A stretch of 64,000 nt of DNA from Ilumatobacteraceae bacterium (GTDB lineage: Bacteria; Actinomycetota; Acidimicrobiia; Acidimicrobiales; Ilumatobacteraceae). The position numbers and the translations under genes were made by a program. The DNA lies in contig JAHEKY010000001.1 in the NCBI GenBank assembly GCA_024644465.1, positions 1 through 64,000 on the forward strand, in the 5' to 3' direction. This document shows positions 1 to 7,745 of this stretch, piece by piece (position 1 is the first letter of the stretch; every line of letters begins with the position of its first letter). The notes beneath the pieces are model-generated. The model made no database searches, was not told the DNA's origin, and worked only from the letters and a program-made list of their open reading frames with translations.

Positions 1-382
1 CGGCCTTCTCGGCGCCGTAGAACCCCGCCGGGCAGGTCACGACCGGCGACGTCTCGTCGAGGCCGGAACGGCCGAAGTCGCCGTAGACCGCGATGCTCGA
101 GACGTAGAAGCAGAAGTCGGCCCGGTCCCGGAGCAGGCGCGCGGTCTCGCCCACGAGCCGTCGGTCCTCCGGCCAGACGTCGATGACGGCGTCCCACTGT
201 CGCCGCCTCCCGAGGCTCGAGAGATCGCTCGATCCCGCGACGCGGATCCCACGCAGCTTCTCGAGCTCCGGGAAGAGGTACGGCCGCGTGGGCCCGCGGT
301 TGAACAGCGTCACCTCGTGGCCGCGCCGCAGGGCCTCGGCGACGATCGCCGGGCCGACGTAATTCGTGCCGACGGGAACGTC
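1..382 (-). pseudogene. NAD-dependent epimerase/dehydratase, 5'-truncated fragment
   Basis: Reading the minus strand down from about base 373 gives an open frame without stops to the window edge. It begins at a Rossmann-type segment (VGTNYVGPAIVAEALRRG) and contains a short-chain-epimerase-like stretch (YVSSIAVYGDFGRSG, with the YVSS and Y residues typical of the fold) about 100 residues on. The first about eight residues (initiator Met, first beta strand, first Gly of the GG pair) are missing. There is no ATG, GTG or TTG in frame upstream before the frame becomes the 3' part of the ABC gene. The fragment overlaps the C-terminal codons of that gene. Either a deletion fused the two genes or the assembly joined unrelated sequence here. 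The epimerase fold is fairly clear; the substrate is unknown. Confidence 0.5.
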
Positions 383-1194
383 GCGTCGACGCTGGCGCCG
401 AACCGCGCGTCGAGCGCAGCGGCGACGGCCGGTGCGTCCACGGCGGTCGCCAGGCCCACGTCGACGCGTTTGGTCGACAGCAGCAGCGTGCGCATGTCCG
501 CGACCGGGGCGTCGTAGATCACGTCGCCGTGGTTGACCACGATCGCCCGATCGGCGACGTGTTCGATGTCGGCCACGTCGTGGCTCGTCAGGAACACGGT
601 CGTCCCCAGCTCGGCGTTGACCCGCACGAGCATGTCGCGGAACCGCTGCTTGCCCGTCAGGTCGAGCCCGATCGTCGGTTCGTCGAGAAACAGCAGCTCC
701 GGCTGGTGCAGCATGCACGCGGCCAGCTCGCACCGCATCCGCTGCCCGAGCGAGAGGGTGCGGACCGGCTGGTCGAACAGCTCGTGCGCCTCGAACAGGT
801 CGGCCAATTCGACGGCGCGCCGGTTGATCTCGGCGTCGGACATGCCGTGGATCGCGCCGAGCATCCGCAGCGAGGCACGTGGGCTCAGCTCGTTCCACAG
901 TTGCGACCGCTGCCCGAAGAGCGTGCCGATGCGTCGCGTCAGCGACCGGCGGTCCTGCCACGGCACGAGTCCGAGGACGAGTGCAGAGCCGGAGGTCGGG
1001 ACGAGGATGCCGGTGAGCATCTTGATCGAGGTCGACTTGCCGGCGCCGTTCGGCCCGATGAACGCCAGCCGCTCACCGGCGTCGACCGTGAAGGTGACGT
1101 CGCGTACCGCTTCGACGACCCGGCGGGTGCGGCGGCGGCCGACGACGAAGGTCCGGGACAGGCCCCGCACGTCGATCGCCCGGCCGCTGTCCAT
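310..1194 (-). CDS. ABC transporter ATP-binding protein (ABC-2/NatA-like), C-terminus abnormal
   Basis: This is a cytoplasmic ATPase subunit of an ABC-2-type exporter. Visible motifs are Walker A GPNGAGKST (residues 47-55), signature LSLGQ (147-151), Walker B LLFLDEP (167-173) and the H-loop His205. Up to about residue 270 it resembles the approximately 325-residue family usually followed by two ABC-2 permease genes. After DATFP the sequence turns Arg/Ser/Pro-rich and ends at 294 residues, so the usual C-terminal domain of about 40 residues is replaced by out-of-frame translation of the neighbouring epimerase. No permease gene is present on the downstream side. The ATPase core is intact; whether the protein works is doubtful. 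Confidence 0.75.
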   Translation of the reverse strand: MDSGRAIDVRGLSRTFVVGRRRTRRVVEAVRDVTFTVDAGERLAFIGPNGAGKSTSIKMLTGILVPTSGSALVLGLVPWQDRRSLTRRIGTLFGQRSQLWNELSPRASLRMLGAIHGMSDAEINRRAVELADLFEAHELFDQPVRTLSLGQRMRCELAACMLHQPELLFLDEPTIGLDLTGKQRFRDMLVRVNAELGTTVFLTSHDVADIEHVADRAIVVNHGDVIYDAPVADMRTLLLSTKRVDVGLATAVDAPAVAAALDARFGASVDATFPSARITSARRSSPRPCGAATR

Positions 1195-1245
1195 CCACCA
1201 TTGTTGTCACACCGACCGCCCGTCGCGGCCGAAGGTATTCCGAGG

Positions 1246-1265
1246 CGACGACCGTCGGGTCGTCG
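1246..1265 (-). terminator. Hairpin between methyltransferase and ABC gene
   Basis: An 8-bp inverted repeat, CGACGACC and GGTCGTCG, separated by GTCG, lies just downstream of the methyltransferase stop on the minus strand. There is no clear U-tract, so this is a possible stem-loop terminator or 3'-end stabiliser. Confidence 0.4.
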
Positions 1266-1280
1266 TTGTGTCCGACACGA

Positions 1281-2012
1281 CTACGACTTGTGCAGGCGGA
1301 AATAGAGCATCCGGGGGAACGCCGCCGCAGCGGCGTAGCGCTCCGATCGGTCGAGGAACGCCTCCGGCGGGGACGGTTCGAGCATCCGATCGATGACGAG
1401 CCCGTGCTCGGCGAGCGCGTTGACGTACCGCGACATCGGGCGGTGATGGAAGCGGATCCACACGCCTCGCTCGACCTGTTCGTCCGCCGCGGCCTCGACG
1501 AGGTACGGCCCGAGGCGCCAGTACTGCTCCGGCGGGTCGACGGTGTGATCGTCGATCAGGCCGGAACCGGGCATCTGCAGCACCGGGTGGTTGAGGAAGA
1601 AGCAGAACCGCCCACCCGGCAGGAGCACCCGCGAGACCTCGGCGATCGCCTCGTCGAGTTCGTCGATGTGCTCGAACACGAGGCACGCGACTGCGGCATC
1701 GAACGACCCGTCCGCGAACGGCAGCACGGCGGCGCCACCGCGGACGTACGCGACACCACCGCCTCGCTTCGCGGCGACGGTCAGGCAGTTCCAGGTCGGG
1801 TCGACGCCGACGACGTCGCAGCCGTGGCCCGCGAGCACACGGCTCACCTGGCCGTCACCGCACCCGATGTCGAGCACCCGCCCGGCGCCGGCCAACTCGT
1901 ACGCCGCGAGCGGCAGGATCTGCTCCTCGTACTCAAGGTCGGCCCCATCGGTGAACCCGTCGATCCACCACGCGGCGTGTGCCTCCCACAGATCGTCGCG
2001 TTCGTCGGCCAC
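1281..2012 (-). CDS. Class I SAM-dependent methyltransferase
   Basis: The product is a 243-residue soluble enzyme with a Rossmann-type SAM-binding fold. Motif I is VLDIGCGDGQVSRVL, an acidic residue follows at the end of strand 2 (VVGVDP), then the FDAAVACLVFEHI segment and a post-motif LLPGGRFCFFLNHP, as in Methyltransf_11 enzymes acting on small molecules. The GTG at 2012 is chosen because the open frame upstream runs antisense into the neighbouring oxidoreductase and because it leaves a 54-bp divergent promoter region. The acceptor substrate cannot be read from sequence. It faces away from the LLM oxidoreductase and probably ends at the hairpin at 1246-1265. Confidence 0.75.
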   Translation of the reverse strand: MADERDDLWEAHAAWWIDGFTDGADLEYEEQILPLAAYELAGAGRVLDIGCGDGQVSRVLAGHGCDVVGVDPTWNCLTVAAKRGGGVAYVRGGAAVLPFADGSFDAAVACLVFEHIDELDEAIAEVSRVLLPGGRFCFFLNHPVLQMPGSGLIDDHTVDPPEQYWRLGPYLVEAAADEQVERGVWIRFHHRPMSRYVNALAEHGLVIDRMLEPSPPEAFLDRSERYAAAAAFPRMLYFRLHKS

Positions 2013-2054
2013 GATCCCGAGCGTACGGCTGCGGGCCGCGGCGCCGTGTCTGCG

Positions 2055-2060
2055 TACGGT
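2055..2060 (+). promoter_or_regulatory. -10 box (TACGGT) of the LLM oxidoreductase
   Basis: TACGGT lies 6 nt before the ATG at 2067. Transcription starting 6-7 nt after it would give a leaderless mRNA. The same box occurs before several other genes in this window. Confidence 0.5.
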
Positions 2061-2066
2061 GACGGC

Positions 2067-2978
2067 ATGAAATTCTCCCTCTGGCCCAACCCGAGTCGCC
2101 CGCCGCAGGAGGTGCTCGACCTCGCCCGGATGGCGGACGACGACGGTTGGTACTGCATCTGGTACGCGGACCACTACATGCCGAACACCGGCGACGAGTC
2201 GTTCGCTCCCGGCGACGTGCACGAGTGCTGGTCGATGCTCCCGGCGATCGCGGCGACGACGACACGCGTCCGTCTCGGCCCGCTGGTCGCGCCGACATCG
2301 ATTCACCATCCGGCGCTGCTCGCCAACCGCGCCGCGACGATCGATCGACTCTCCGGCGGCCGGTTCGTGCTCGGGATGGGCGCCGGGTGGCAGATCAACG
2401 AGCACCGGGCGTACGGCATCGAACTCGAAGCGCCCGGCACCCGTGTCAGCCGGTTCGAGGAGTCGATCCAGATCGTGCGGTCGCTCTTGGACGACGAGCA
2501 CACGACGTTCGCAGGCCAGTTCTACGAGATCACCGCGGCGCCGTGCGACCCGAAGCCGGTGCAGGGGCGCCTTCCGATCCTCGTCGGCACCGGCAGCCCG
2601 CGGATGCTGCGGATCACCGCCCGGCACGCCCAGCAGTGGAACACGTGGGGTGCTCCCGACCTGGCCGCCGAACGTCGCAGCGCGTTCGTCGAGGCGTGCG
2701 ACGCCGTCGGCACCGACCCTGCGTCGATGCACGCCTCGGCGCAGGCCCTCGTCTTCATCACCGACGACGACGCTGCGGTCGACAAGATCATGGCGGGCGA
2801 CATGGCCGACCGCTCGATCGCCGGCTCGATCGACCACATCGTGGAGCAGGTCGGTCGCTTCCGCGACGCCGGCTTCGACGAGCTGATCGTGCCGGACTTC
2901 ACGCTCGGCGCATCGGCTGAGGAACGCCTCGACGCATACCGCCGAATCCACGCCGAGGTCGTGCCCCAGCTCCGCTGA
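2067..2978 (+). CDS. LLM-class F420-dependent oxidoreductase
   Basis: A 303-residue luciferase-like TIM-barrel flavin/F420 oxidoreductase. Family signatures are the N-terminal FSLWPN strand, WYADHYMP, an LGPLVAPTSIHHPALLAN stretch, LSGGRFVLGMGAGW (the conserved GR...LG.GAGW block) and a late PILVGTGSPRML strand. The family uses reduced F420 or FMN to reduce or oxidise organic substrates; actinobacterial members of this length are mostly F420-dependent. The substrate is not predictable. The ATG at 2067 is favoured because a good -10 box sits 6 nt upstream and the protein then begins directly with the first barrel strand. It is divergent from the methyltransferase and convergent with uvrC (18 bp apart). 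Confidence 0.85.
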   Translation: MKFSLWPNPSRPPQEVLDLARMADDDGWYCIWYADHYMPNTGDESFAPGDVHECWSMLPAIAATTTRVRLGPLVAPTSIHHPALLANRAATIDRLSGGRFVLGMGAGWQINEHRAYGIELEAPGTRVSRFEESIQIVRSLLDDEHTTFAGQFYEITAAPCDPKPVQGRLPILVGTGSPRMLRITARHAQQWNTWGAPDLAAERRSAFVEACDAVGTDPASMHASAQALVFITDDDAAVDKIMAGDMADRSIAGSIDHIVEQVGRFRDAGFDELIVPDFTLGASAEERLDAYRRIHAEVVPQLR

Positions 2979-2996
2979 TCCTCGGCATGGTGACGG

Positions 2997-4865
2997 TCAG
3001 GATTGGTGGAACTTGGCGTGGACCGCGTCGGCGACCGCGTCCGGGAGGAACGACAGCGCGCGCAGGTCGTCGAGTGACGCCTGCTTCACCTTGTTGACCC
3101 CGCCGAGCGCCTTCGTCAGCTTCTTCTTGCGCACCTCACCGAGGCCGGGGATGCCGTCGAGCGCGCTGACGGTCATCCGCTTGCTCCGGCGCTCGCCGTG
3201 GAACGTGTTGGCGAACCGGTGCGCCTCGTCGCGGATCCGCTGCAACATGAACAGCGCCTCACTCCCCCGCGTGATCTCGATCGGCGCGGACCGGCCCGGC
3301 ACGTAGACCTGCTCGAACCGCTTCGCCAGCCCGGCGACCGGGATCTCGTCGGTCAGACCCAACTCGTCGACGACCCGCTTGGTCGCACTGACCTGGCCCT
3401 TGCCGCCGTCGACCAGCAGCAACTGCGGCGGATACGCGAATTTGCCGGGCTTGTCACCACGCTCGTTGATGGGACGGTCGCGCTCGTCGAGGTAGGCCTG
3501 GAGCCGGCGGCGCACGACCTCGGCCATCGCCGCGTAGTCGTCGTTGCCGTCGACCCCGTTGACCTTGAACCGCCGGTATTCCCGCTTCGCCGGCAGCCCG
3601 TCCTCCAGCACGACCATCGACCCGACGTAGTCGGTGCCCTGGAGGTGGGCCATGTCGTAACACTCGATCCGCAGCGGCGCCTCCGGCAGGTCGAGCGCAT
3701 CCTGCAGTTCGGTCAGCGCCCTGCTGCGGGTGTTGTGGTCGCTCGCCCGGCGCATCCGGTGACGCGTGAACTCCTCGCCCGCGTTGCGGGTGACGGTCTC
3801 CAGCAGCGCCCGCTTGTCGCCGCGCTGCGGCACCCGGATCTGCACCTTCGAGCCCCGCGCCAGCTCGAGCCACTCCTCGTAAACCTCGCGGTCGTCGGCT
3901 TCGTACGGCACGAGCACCTGCTTCGGCACGCCGAGGATCGGCTCCTCGCCGTAGAGGTTCTCGAGGATGCGGTCGATCAGACCGCCCGGCGTCAGCTCCT
4001 CGACCTTGTCGAGGATGAAGCCCTTGCGGCCGACGACGCGCCCCTTGCGGACGTAGAACATCTGCACCGACGCCTCGAGCTCGTCCTCGGCGATCCCGAT
4101 CACGTCCAGGTCCTCGCTGCGGTCCGCGACCATCTGCTGTTTCGCGATCGCCTTGTTCACCGCGACGAGCCGATCGCGCAACCGTGCGGCCTGTTCGAAC
4201 TCGAGGCCCTGCGCGGCGGCCTTCATGTCGGCTTCGAGGCGGGTCACGATGTCGTCGGTGTCGCCGTCGAGGAACTGGCACAGCTCGTCGACGAGTTGGC
4301 GGTACGGCATCTCGTCGATCTCGCCGACGCAGGGGCCCGAGCACTTCTCGATGTGGAACAGCAGACACGGCCGGCCGAGCCGCTGGTGCTCGTTGAACTT
4401 GCCCTGCGTGCATGTCCGCACCGGGAAGCTGCGCAGCAACAGGTCGAGCGTGTCCCGGATCGCGTAGGCATGTGCATAGGGCCCGAAGTAGCGGGTGCCC
4501 TTGCGCTTGCGGCCGCGCATCACCTGCGCGCGCGGCCACTGCTCACCGGTCGTCACGGCGAGGAACGGATAGCTCTTGTCGTCGCGGAGCCGGACGTTGA
4601 AGCGCGGATCGTGCTGCTTGATGAGGCTGTACTCGAGCATCAGCGCCTCGACCTCGTTGCGCACGGTCGTCCACTCGACCGATTCGGCGGTCCGCACCAT
4701 CTGCGCGGTGCGGGCATGCATGTTGCGCGGGTTCTGGAAGTAGTTCGAGAGTCGCTGGCGCAGGTTCGACGCCTTGCCGACGTAGATCACGCGGCCGTTG
4801 CGGTCCTTGAACTGATACGAACCCGGTTGTTCCGGGATCGTTCCTGCGGGCGGCCGCTTCACCAT
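2997..4865 (-). CDS. uvrC: Excinuclease ABC subunit C (UvrC)
   Basis: The nuclease subunit of nucleotide excision repair, making the 3' and 5' incisions flanking lesions marked by UvrAB. The 622-residue product has the N-terminal GIY-YIG domain (GSYQFKD...VIYVGKASNLRQRL), a CxxxxxxxC region around CLLFHIEKCSGPC, a UVR motif (LEFEQAARLRDRL), the RNase H-like C-terminal nuclease domain (ECYDMAHLQGTDYVGSMVV; LLVDGGKGQV) and terminal helix-hairpin-helix repeats (LDGIPGLGEVRKKKL). The ATG at 4865 fits the family N-terminus; an in-frame GTG at 4904 would add 13 residues. Unlike uvrA and uvrB in this window it has no LexA-type box upstream. It is divergent from the rhomboid-like gene. Confidence 0.96.
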   Translation of the reverse strand: MVKRPPAGTIPEQPGSYQFKDRNGRVIYVGKASNLRQRLSNYFQNPRNMHARTAQMVRTAESVEWTTVRNEVEALMLEYSLIKQHDPRFNVRLRDDKSYPFLAVTTGEQWPRAQVMRGRKRKGTRYFGPYAHAYAIRDTLDLLLRSFPVRTCTQGKFNEHQRLGRPCLLFHIEKCSGPCVGEIDEMPYRQLVDELCQFLDGDTDDIVTRLEADMKAAAQGLEFEQAARLRDRLVAVNKAIAKQQMVADRSEDLDVIGIAEDELEASVQMFYVRKGRVVGRKGFILDKVEELTPGGLIDRILENLYGEEPILGVPKQVLVPYEADDREVYEEWLELARGSKVQIRVPQRGDKRALLETVTRNAGEEFTRHRMRRASDHNTRSRALTELQDALDLPEAPLRIECYDMAHLQGTDYVGSMVVLEDGLPAKREYRRFKVNGVDGNDDYAAMAEVVRRRLQAYLDERDRPINERGDKPGKFAYPPQLLLVDGGKGQVSATKRVVDELGLTDEIPVAGLAKRFEQVYVPGRSAPIEITRGSEALFMLQRIRDEAHRFANTFHGERRSKRMTVSALDGIPGLGEVRKKKLTKALGGVNKVKQASLDDLRALSFLPDAVADAVHAKFHQS

Positions 4866-4892
4866 GACCAACTCAGGATACGGATCGGCGGG

Positions 4893-4898
4893 TACGGT
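4893..4898 (+). promoter_or_regulatory. -10 box (TACGGT) of the rhomboid-like gene
   Basis: TACGGT lies 8 nt before the ATG at 4907, consistent with a leaderless transcript. If uvrC used its upstream GTG (4904), this box would lie inside its 5' codons, which is a further reason to prefer the uvrC start at 4865. Confidence 0.45.
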
Positions 4899-4906
4899 GA
4901 ACACCG

Positions 4907-5860
4907 ATGTCCGACTACCTCGCCGCGATGTTCCGCCGCCGTCACAACGACGGCTGGTTCCGAGTCGGCCGATTCGACGCCACGACGACCGACATCCTCT
5001 GCGGGCTCGCGGTGGTCACGATGTTCATCTACGGCATCGCCGGCGTGTCGACGTTCAACCAGCTCGTCTTCAACTCGTTCCTCGTGCGCGAGCAGTACGA
5101 GGTGTGGCGGATCCTCACGTGGGCCGTCGCGACACCGCCGGAGTTCTTCCCGCTCATCGGCGTCGTGTTCTTCTGGGTGTTCGGCCAGCAACTCGAGGCA
5201 TTGTTCGGCCGGGCCCGGTTTCTCGTCTGGGTGCTGATCGTCACGATCGTGCCGGCCGTGATCCTGACATTCCTCGGCGCGCTCAGCGCCGAGATCGACC
5301 TGACGAACGGCGAACTGGGGCTGCAAGCGCTGTTCCTGGGCGGGATCTGGGTCTACGCGGCGACCTACCCGGGCGTGCGGTGGTTCGAGGTCATACCACT
5401 GTGGGCGATCGCCGCAGTCTTCACGCTGATCAGCCTCCTCCAGTACAACGGCATCGGCGCGACCGGCAAGGTCGTCTTCCTGCTGATCGCGATGGGCGTC
5501 GCGCTCATCGCCGGGCGATCACTCGGCCTCGCGACCGGCTGGCCGATCCCCCACGTCGACCTCGGCGCGGTCGGTAGCGGTAGTGGCGGTGGTGGTGGCG
5601 GTGGCGGTCGTGGTGGCGGCCGGCCGAAGCGCCGCAAGCCGAAGCGGTCCAAACCGTCGCGCTCGACCGGCTCGTCGGTCATCGACGGGCCGTGGCGCAA
5701 CGCACCACCGCCGGTGGCACCGCCGACCGGGCCGTCGCCGGCCGACCAGGCCGAGCTCGATGCGCTGCTCGACAAGATCGGCGCGTCGGGGATGGAGTCG
5801 CTGAGCGCCGCCGAGAAGAAGCGGCTCAACGAGCTGTCGAAGCGGCTCCGCAACCGCTGA
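4907..5860 (+). CDS. Rhomboid-like membrane protein, probably proteolytically inactive
   Basis: A 317-residue polytopic membrane protein with about six hydrophobic segments between residues 28 and 205. Next come a Gly-rich linker (a run of about ten Gly), a Lys/Arg/Pro-rich basic stretch, and a C-terminal conserved helix pair (ELDALLDKIGASGMESLSAAEKKRL) that often follows rhomboid domains in actinobacteria. The topology and the early WRILTWA segment resemble rhomboids. The active-site GxSG motif is absent: the expected helix reads LGLQALFLGGIWVYAA, and no catalytic His is evident in the last helix. It may be a pseudoprotease of derlin/iRhom type that binds rather than cleaves membrane proteins. 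Membrane location is sure; function is not. Confidence 0.65.
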   Translation: MSDYLAAMFRRRHNDGWFRVGRFDATTTDILCGLAVVTMFIYGIAGVSTFNQLVFNSFLVREQYEVWRILTWAVATPPEFFPLIGVVFFWVFGQQLEALFGRARFLVWVLIVTIVPAVILTFLGALSAEIDLTNGELGLQALFLGGIWVYAATYPGVRWFEVIPLWAIAAVFTLISLLQYNGIGATGKVVFLLIAMGVALIAGRSLGLATGWPIPHVDLGAVGSGSGGGGGGGGRGGGRPKRRKPKRSKPSRSTGSSVIDGPWRNAPPPVAPPTGPSPADQAELDALLDKIGASGMESLSAAEKKRLNELSKRLRNR

Positions 5861-5871
5861 CGGCGCTCCGG

Positions 5872-7140
5872 TCAGGCGACCCGAGCCGGTTCGCGGACGC
5901 GTGCCGCAGTCAGCCATGCGAACACCAGCAGCCCGGCGGCGAGCAGGGCCGCGGCGTTCGCCAGCAGGTGGAAGCCGAGCGACGCCTTGACGAATCCGGA
6001 CGCGAGCGCGGCGAGGGCACCGCATGCGCTCATCGTCAGGTCCGACGTGCCCTGTACCTCGACCCGGGCGGCGACGGGGACCGAGGCCGTCAGCAAGGTC
6101 GACCCGCCGATCAGACCGATGCTCCAGCCGAGCCCGAGGAAGAACAAGCCGACGAACATCAGCGCCGGGACGTAGCCGGCGAGCACCGTACTCAGCGTGC
6201 CTGCGCCGAGCACCGCGGCACCGACCTGGATCGCCCGGACGCCGCCGACCCGGTCGACGAACCGCCCGACGAGCGGGGCGAGTCCGTACATCCCGAGGAT
6301 GTGCAGAGCGATCACGAACGCCGAGAGGTCGGCGTGCCCGTGGTCGCGCATGTGCGGCGGCGTCATCGTCATCACCCCGACCATCGCCGCCTGCGACGCG
6401 GCCATCGCCGCCAGCCCCAGCGTTGCGCCCGCCGATCCGGCGATGACGCGGGCCGACATCCGGATCTGCCTGAAGGGGTGGACGCGCGGAGCATCACGAT
6501 CGATCCCACCGACGACCGCCAACGGATCGGGCCGCAGCCGCGTGAACACGACGAGCGCCGCCACGAGGAACATCGCTGACGCGAAGACGAACGGGCCGAC
6601 CAGTTCGTCGAGACCGACGAGTTCCGCAGCGCGCCGCTCGTACGGCGTCAGCGTCGGCCCGAACGCAGCACCCAACGCTCCGATCCACACGATCGCGGCG
6701 ATCGCCCTCGCCTGCTGATCCGGTTCCGCCAGGTCGGCCGCGACGTAGCGGCCCTGCAGCGTCGCCGCCTGGCCGGCGCCGAACGCGACCATCCCCGCGA
6801 GGAACAGGGGAAACCATCGCAGTTGCCCGCCGGTGGCGGCCACTGCTGAGCCAACGCAGCCGATCAGCAGTGCGCCGACCATGCCGGGCCGACGGCCGTG
6901 GCGGCGCATGAACGCGGCCAGGGGCACGATCGTGATCGCGGCGCCGAGCGTGAACGAGGCGCTACCGAGGCCGGCCAGCCGGTCGGAGCCGAGCAGGTCG
7001 CTCGCGAGCAGCGTGACGACGGCGACCATGCCGGCGACGGCTGCTTGGCCGGGAACGGTCGCCAGACGGAGCGAGTTCAGGGTGCGCCGCTGGAGCTCGT
7101 CCCGTTCCGCGACCGGATCCGTCGTCGTCAGGTGCGCCAC
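5872..7140 (-). CDS. Major facilitator superfamily transporter
   Basis: A 422-residue integral membrane protein with about twelve predicted hydrophobic segments and an MFS motif-A-like loop between helices 2 and 3 (MRRHGRRPGM). A longer hydrophilic central loop (RLRPDPLAVVGGIDRDAPRVHPFRQIRM) separates the two six-helix halves. This architecture is typical of proton-driven drug or metabolite exporters; substrate and direction cannot be assigned. The start is a GTG at 7140. It is convergent with the rhomboid-like gene and divergent from the sigma-factor gene across about 100 bp. Confidence 0.8.
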   Translation of the reverse strand: MAHLTTTDPVAERDELQRRTLNSLRLATVPGQAAVAGMVAVVTLLASDLLGSDRLAGLGSASFTLGAAITIVPLAAFMRRHGRRPGMVGALLIGCVGSAVAATGGQLRWFPLFLAGMVAFGAGQAATLQGRYVAADLAEPDQQARAIAAIVWIGALGAAFGPTLTPYERRAAELVGLDELVGPFVFASAMFLVAALVVFTRLRPDPLAVVGGIDRDAPRVHPFRQIRMSARVIAGSAGATLGLAAMAASQAAMVGVMTMTPPHMRDHGHADLSAFVIALHILGMYGLAPLVGRFVDRVGGVRAIQVGAAVLGAGTLSTVLAGYVPALMFVGLFFLGLGWSIGLIGGSTLLTASVPVAARVEVQGTSDLTMSACGALAALASGFVKASLGFHLLANAAALLAAGLLVFAWLTAARVREPARVA

Positions 7141-7277
7141 CGTGCGATCCTCGCAGACCGGACGGCCGGTCAGGCCACCGCGCCGGGCCCGTCCTTGCGG
7201 CGCGAGATTCCTGTGGCGCGATCGACGGGTGGGCTGGTCTAGTAGGTATGGGGGGCACCTCGGAGCTCGGAGTCGAG

Positions 7278-7745
7278 ATGGCGCAGACCAGTGCCGCGAG
7301 CGAGTGGTTCGACGGCTTCATCACCGCCGCCGAACCGAAGCTCCGGCGCGCCTTCGTCGCCGCGCTCGGCCAGCAGGCCGGGATGGATGCGACGAGCATC
7401 GCGCTGTCCTACGCCTGGGAGCATCGCGATCGGCTCCGGGGGATGGCGAACCCGGCGGGCTACGTGTACCGGGTCGGTCGCAGCCGCGTCGGGCGGCGGC
7501 GACGCGAACCGCAATTCCTGCCGGTCCCCGCCGACGCCGAACACGACATCGAACCAGGGCTGCCGGCCGCGCTCACGAAACTGACCGAGAAGCAGCGCGC
7601 CGCCGTGATGATGGTCCACGCCGCAGGGTGGACCCGCCAGGAGGCGGCCGAAGCGCTCGACATCGGCGTGTCGAGCCTCGACACGCACCTCACGCGCGGC
7701 CTCCGGCGACTGCGCCACGAACTGGGAGTGAAGACCCATGGCTGA
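7278..7745 (+). CDS. ECF-like RNA polymerase sigma factor
   Basis: A short (155-residue) sigma-70-family protein. The C-terminal half carries a clear region 4 helix-turn-helix (LTEKQRAAVMMVHAAGWTRQEAAEALDIGVSSLDTHLTRGLRRLRHEL). The N-terminal half is a compact region 2 (DATSIALSYAWEHRDRLRGM, AGYVYRVGRSRVGRR) of SigE/SigM-like type. The ATG at 7278 has GGAG five bases upstream; an in-frame ATG at 7248 would add ten residues but overlaps a likely -10 element (TAGTAG). The stop overlaps the next gene by 8 nt, so it is translationally coupled to a membrane-anchored protein in the position usually held by an anti-sigma factor. It probably directs a small envelope or stress regulon. Confidence 0.75.
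   Translation: MAQTSAASEWFDGFITAAEPKLRRAFVAALGQQAGMDATSIALSYAWEHRDRLRGMANPAGYVYRVGRSRVGRRRREPQFLPVPADAEHDIEPGLPAALTKLTEKQRAAVMMVHAAGWTRQEAAEALDIGVSSLDTHLTRGLRRLRHELGVKTHG

Noticed and set aside
1281..2951. A single 556-codon methyltransferase gene
   Set aside because: The first two thirds of that frame are antisense to the LLM oxidoreductase; only the part from the GTG at 2012 shows methyltransferase motifs.
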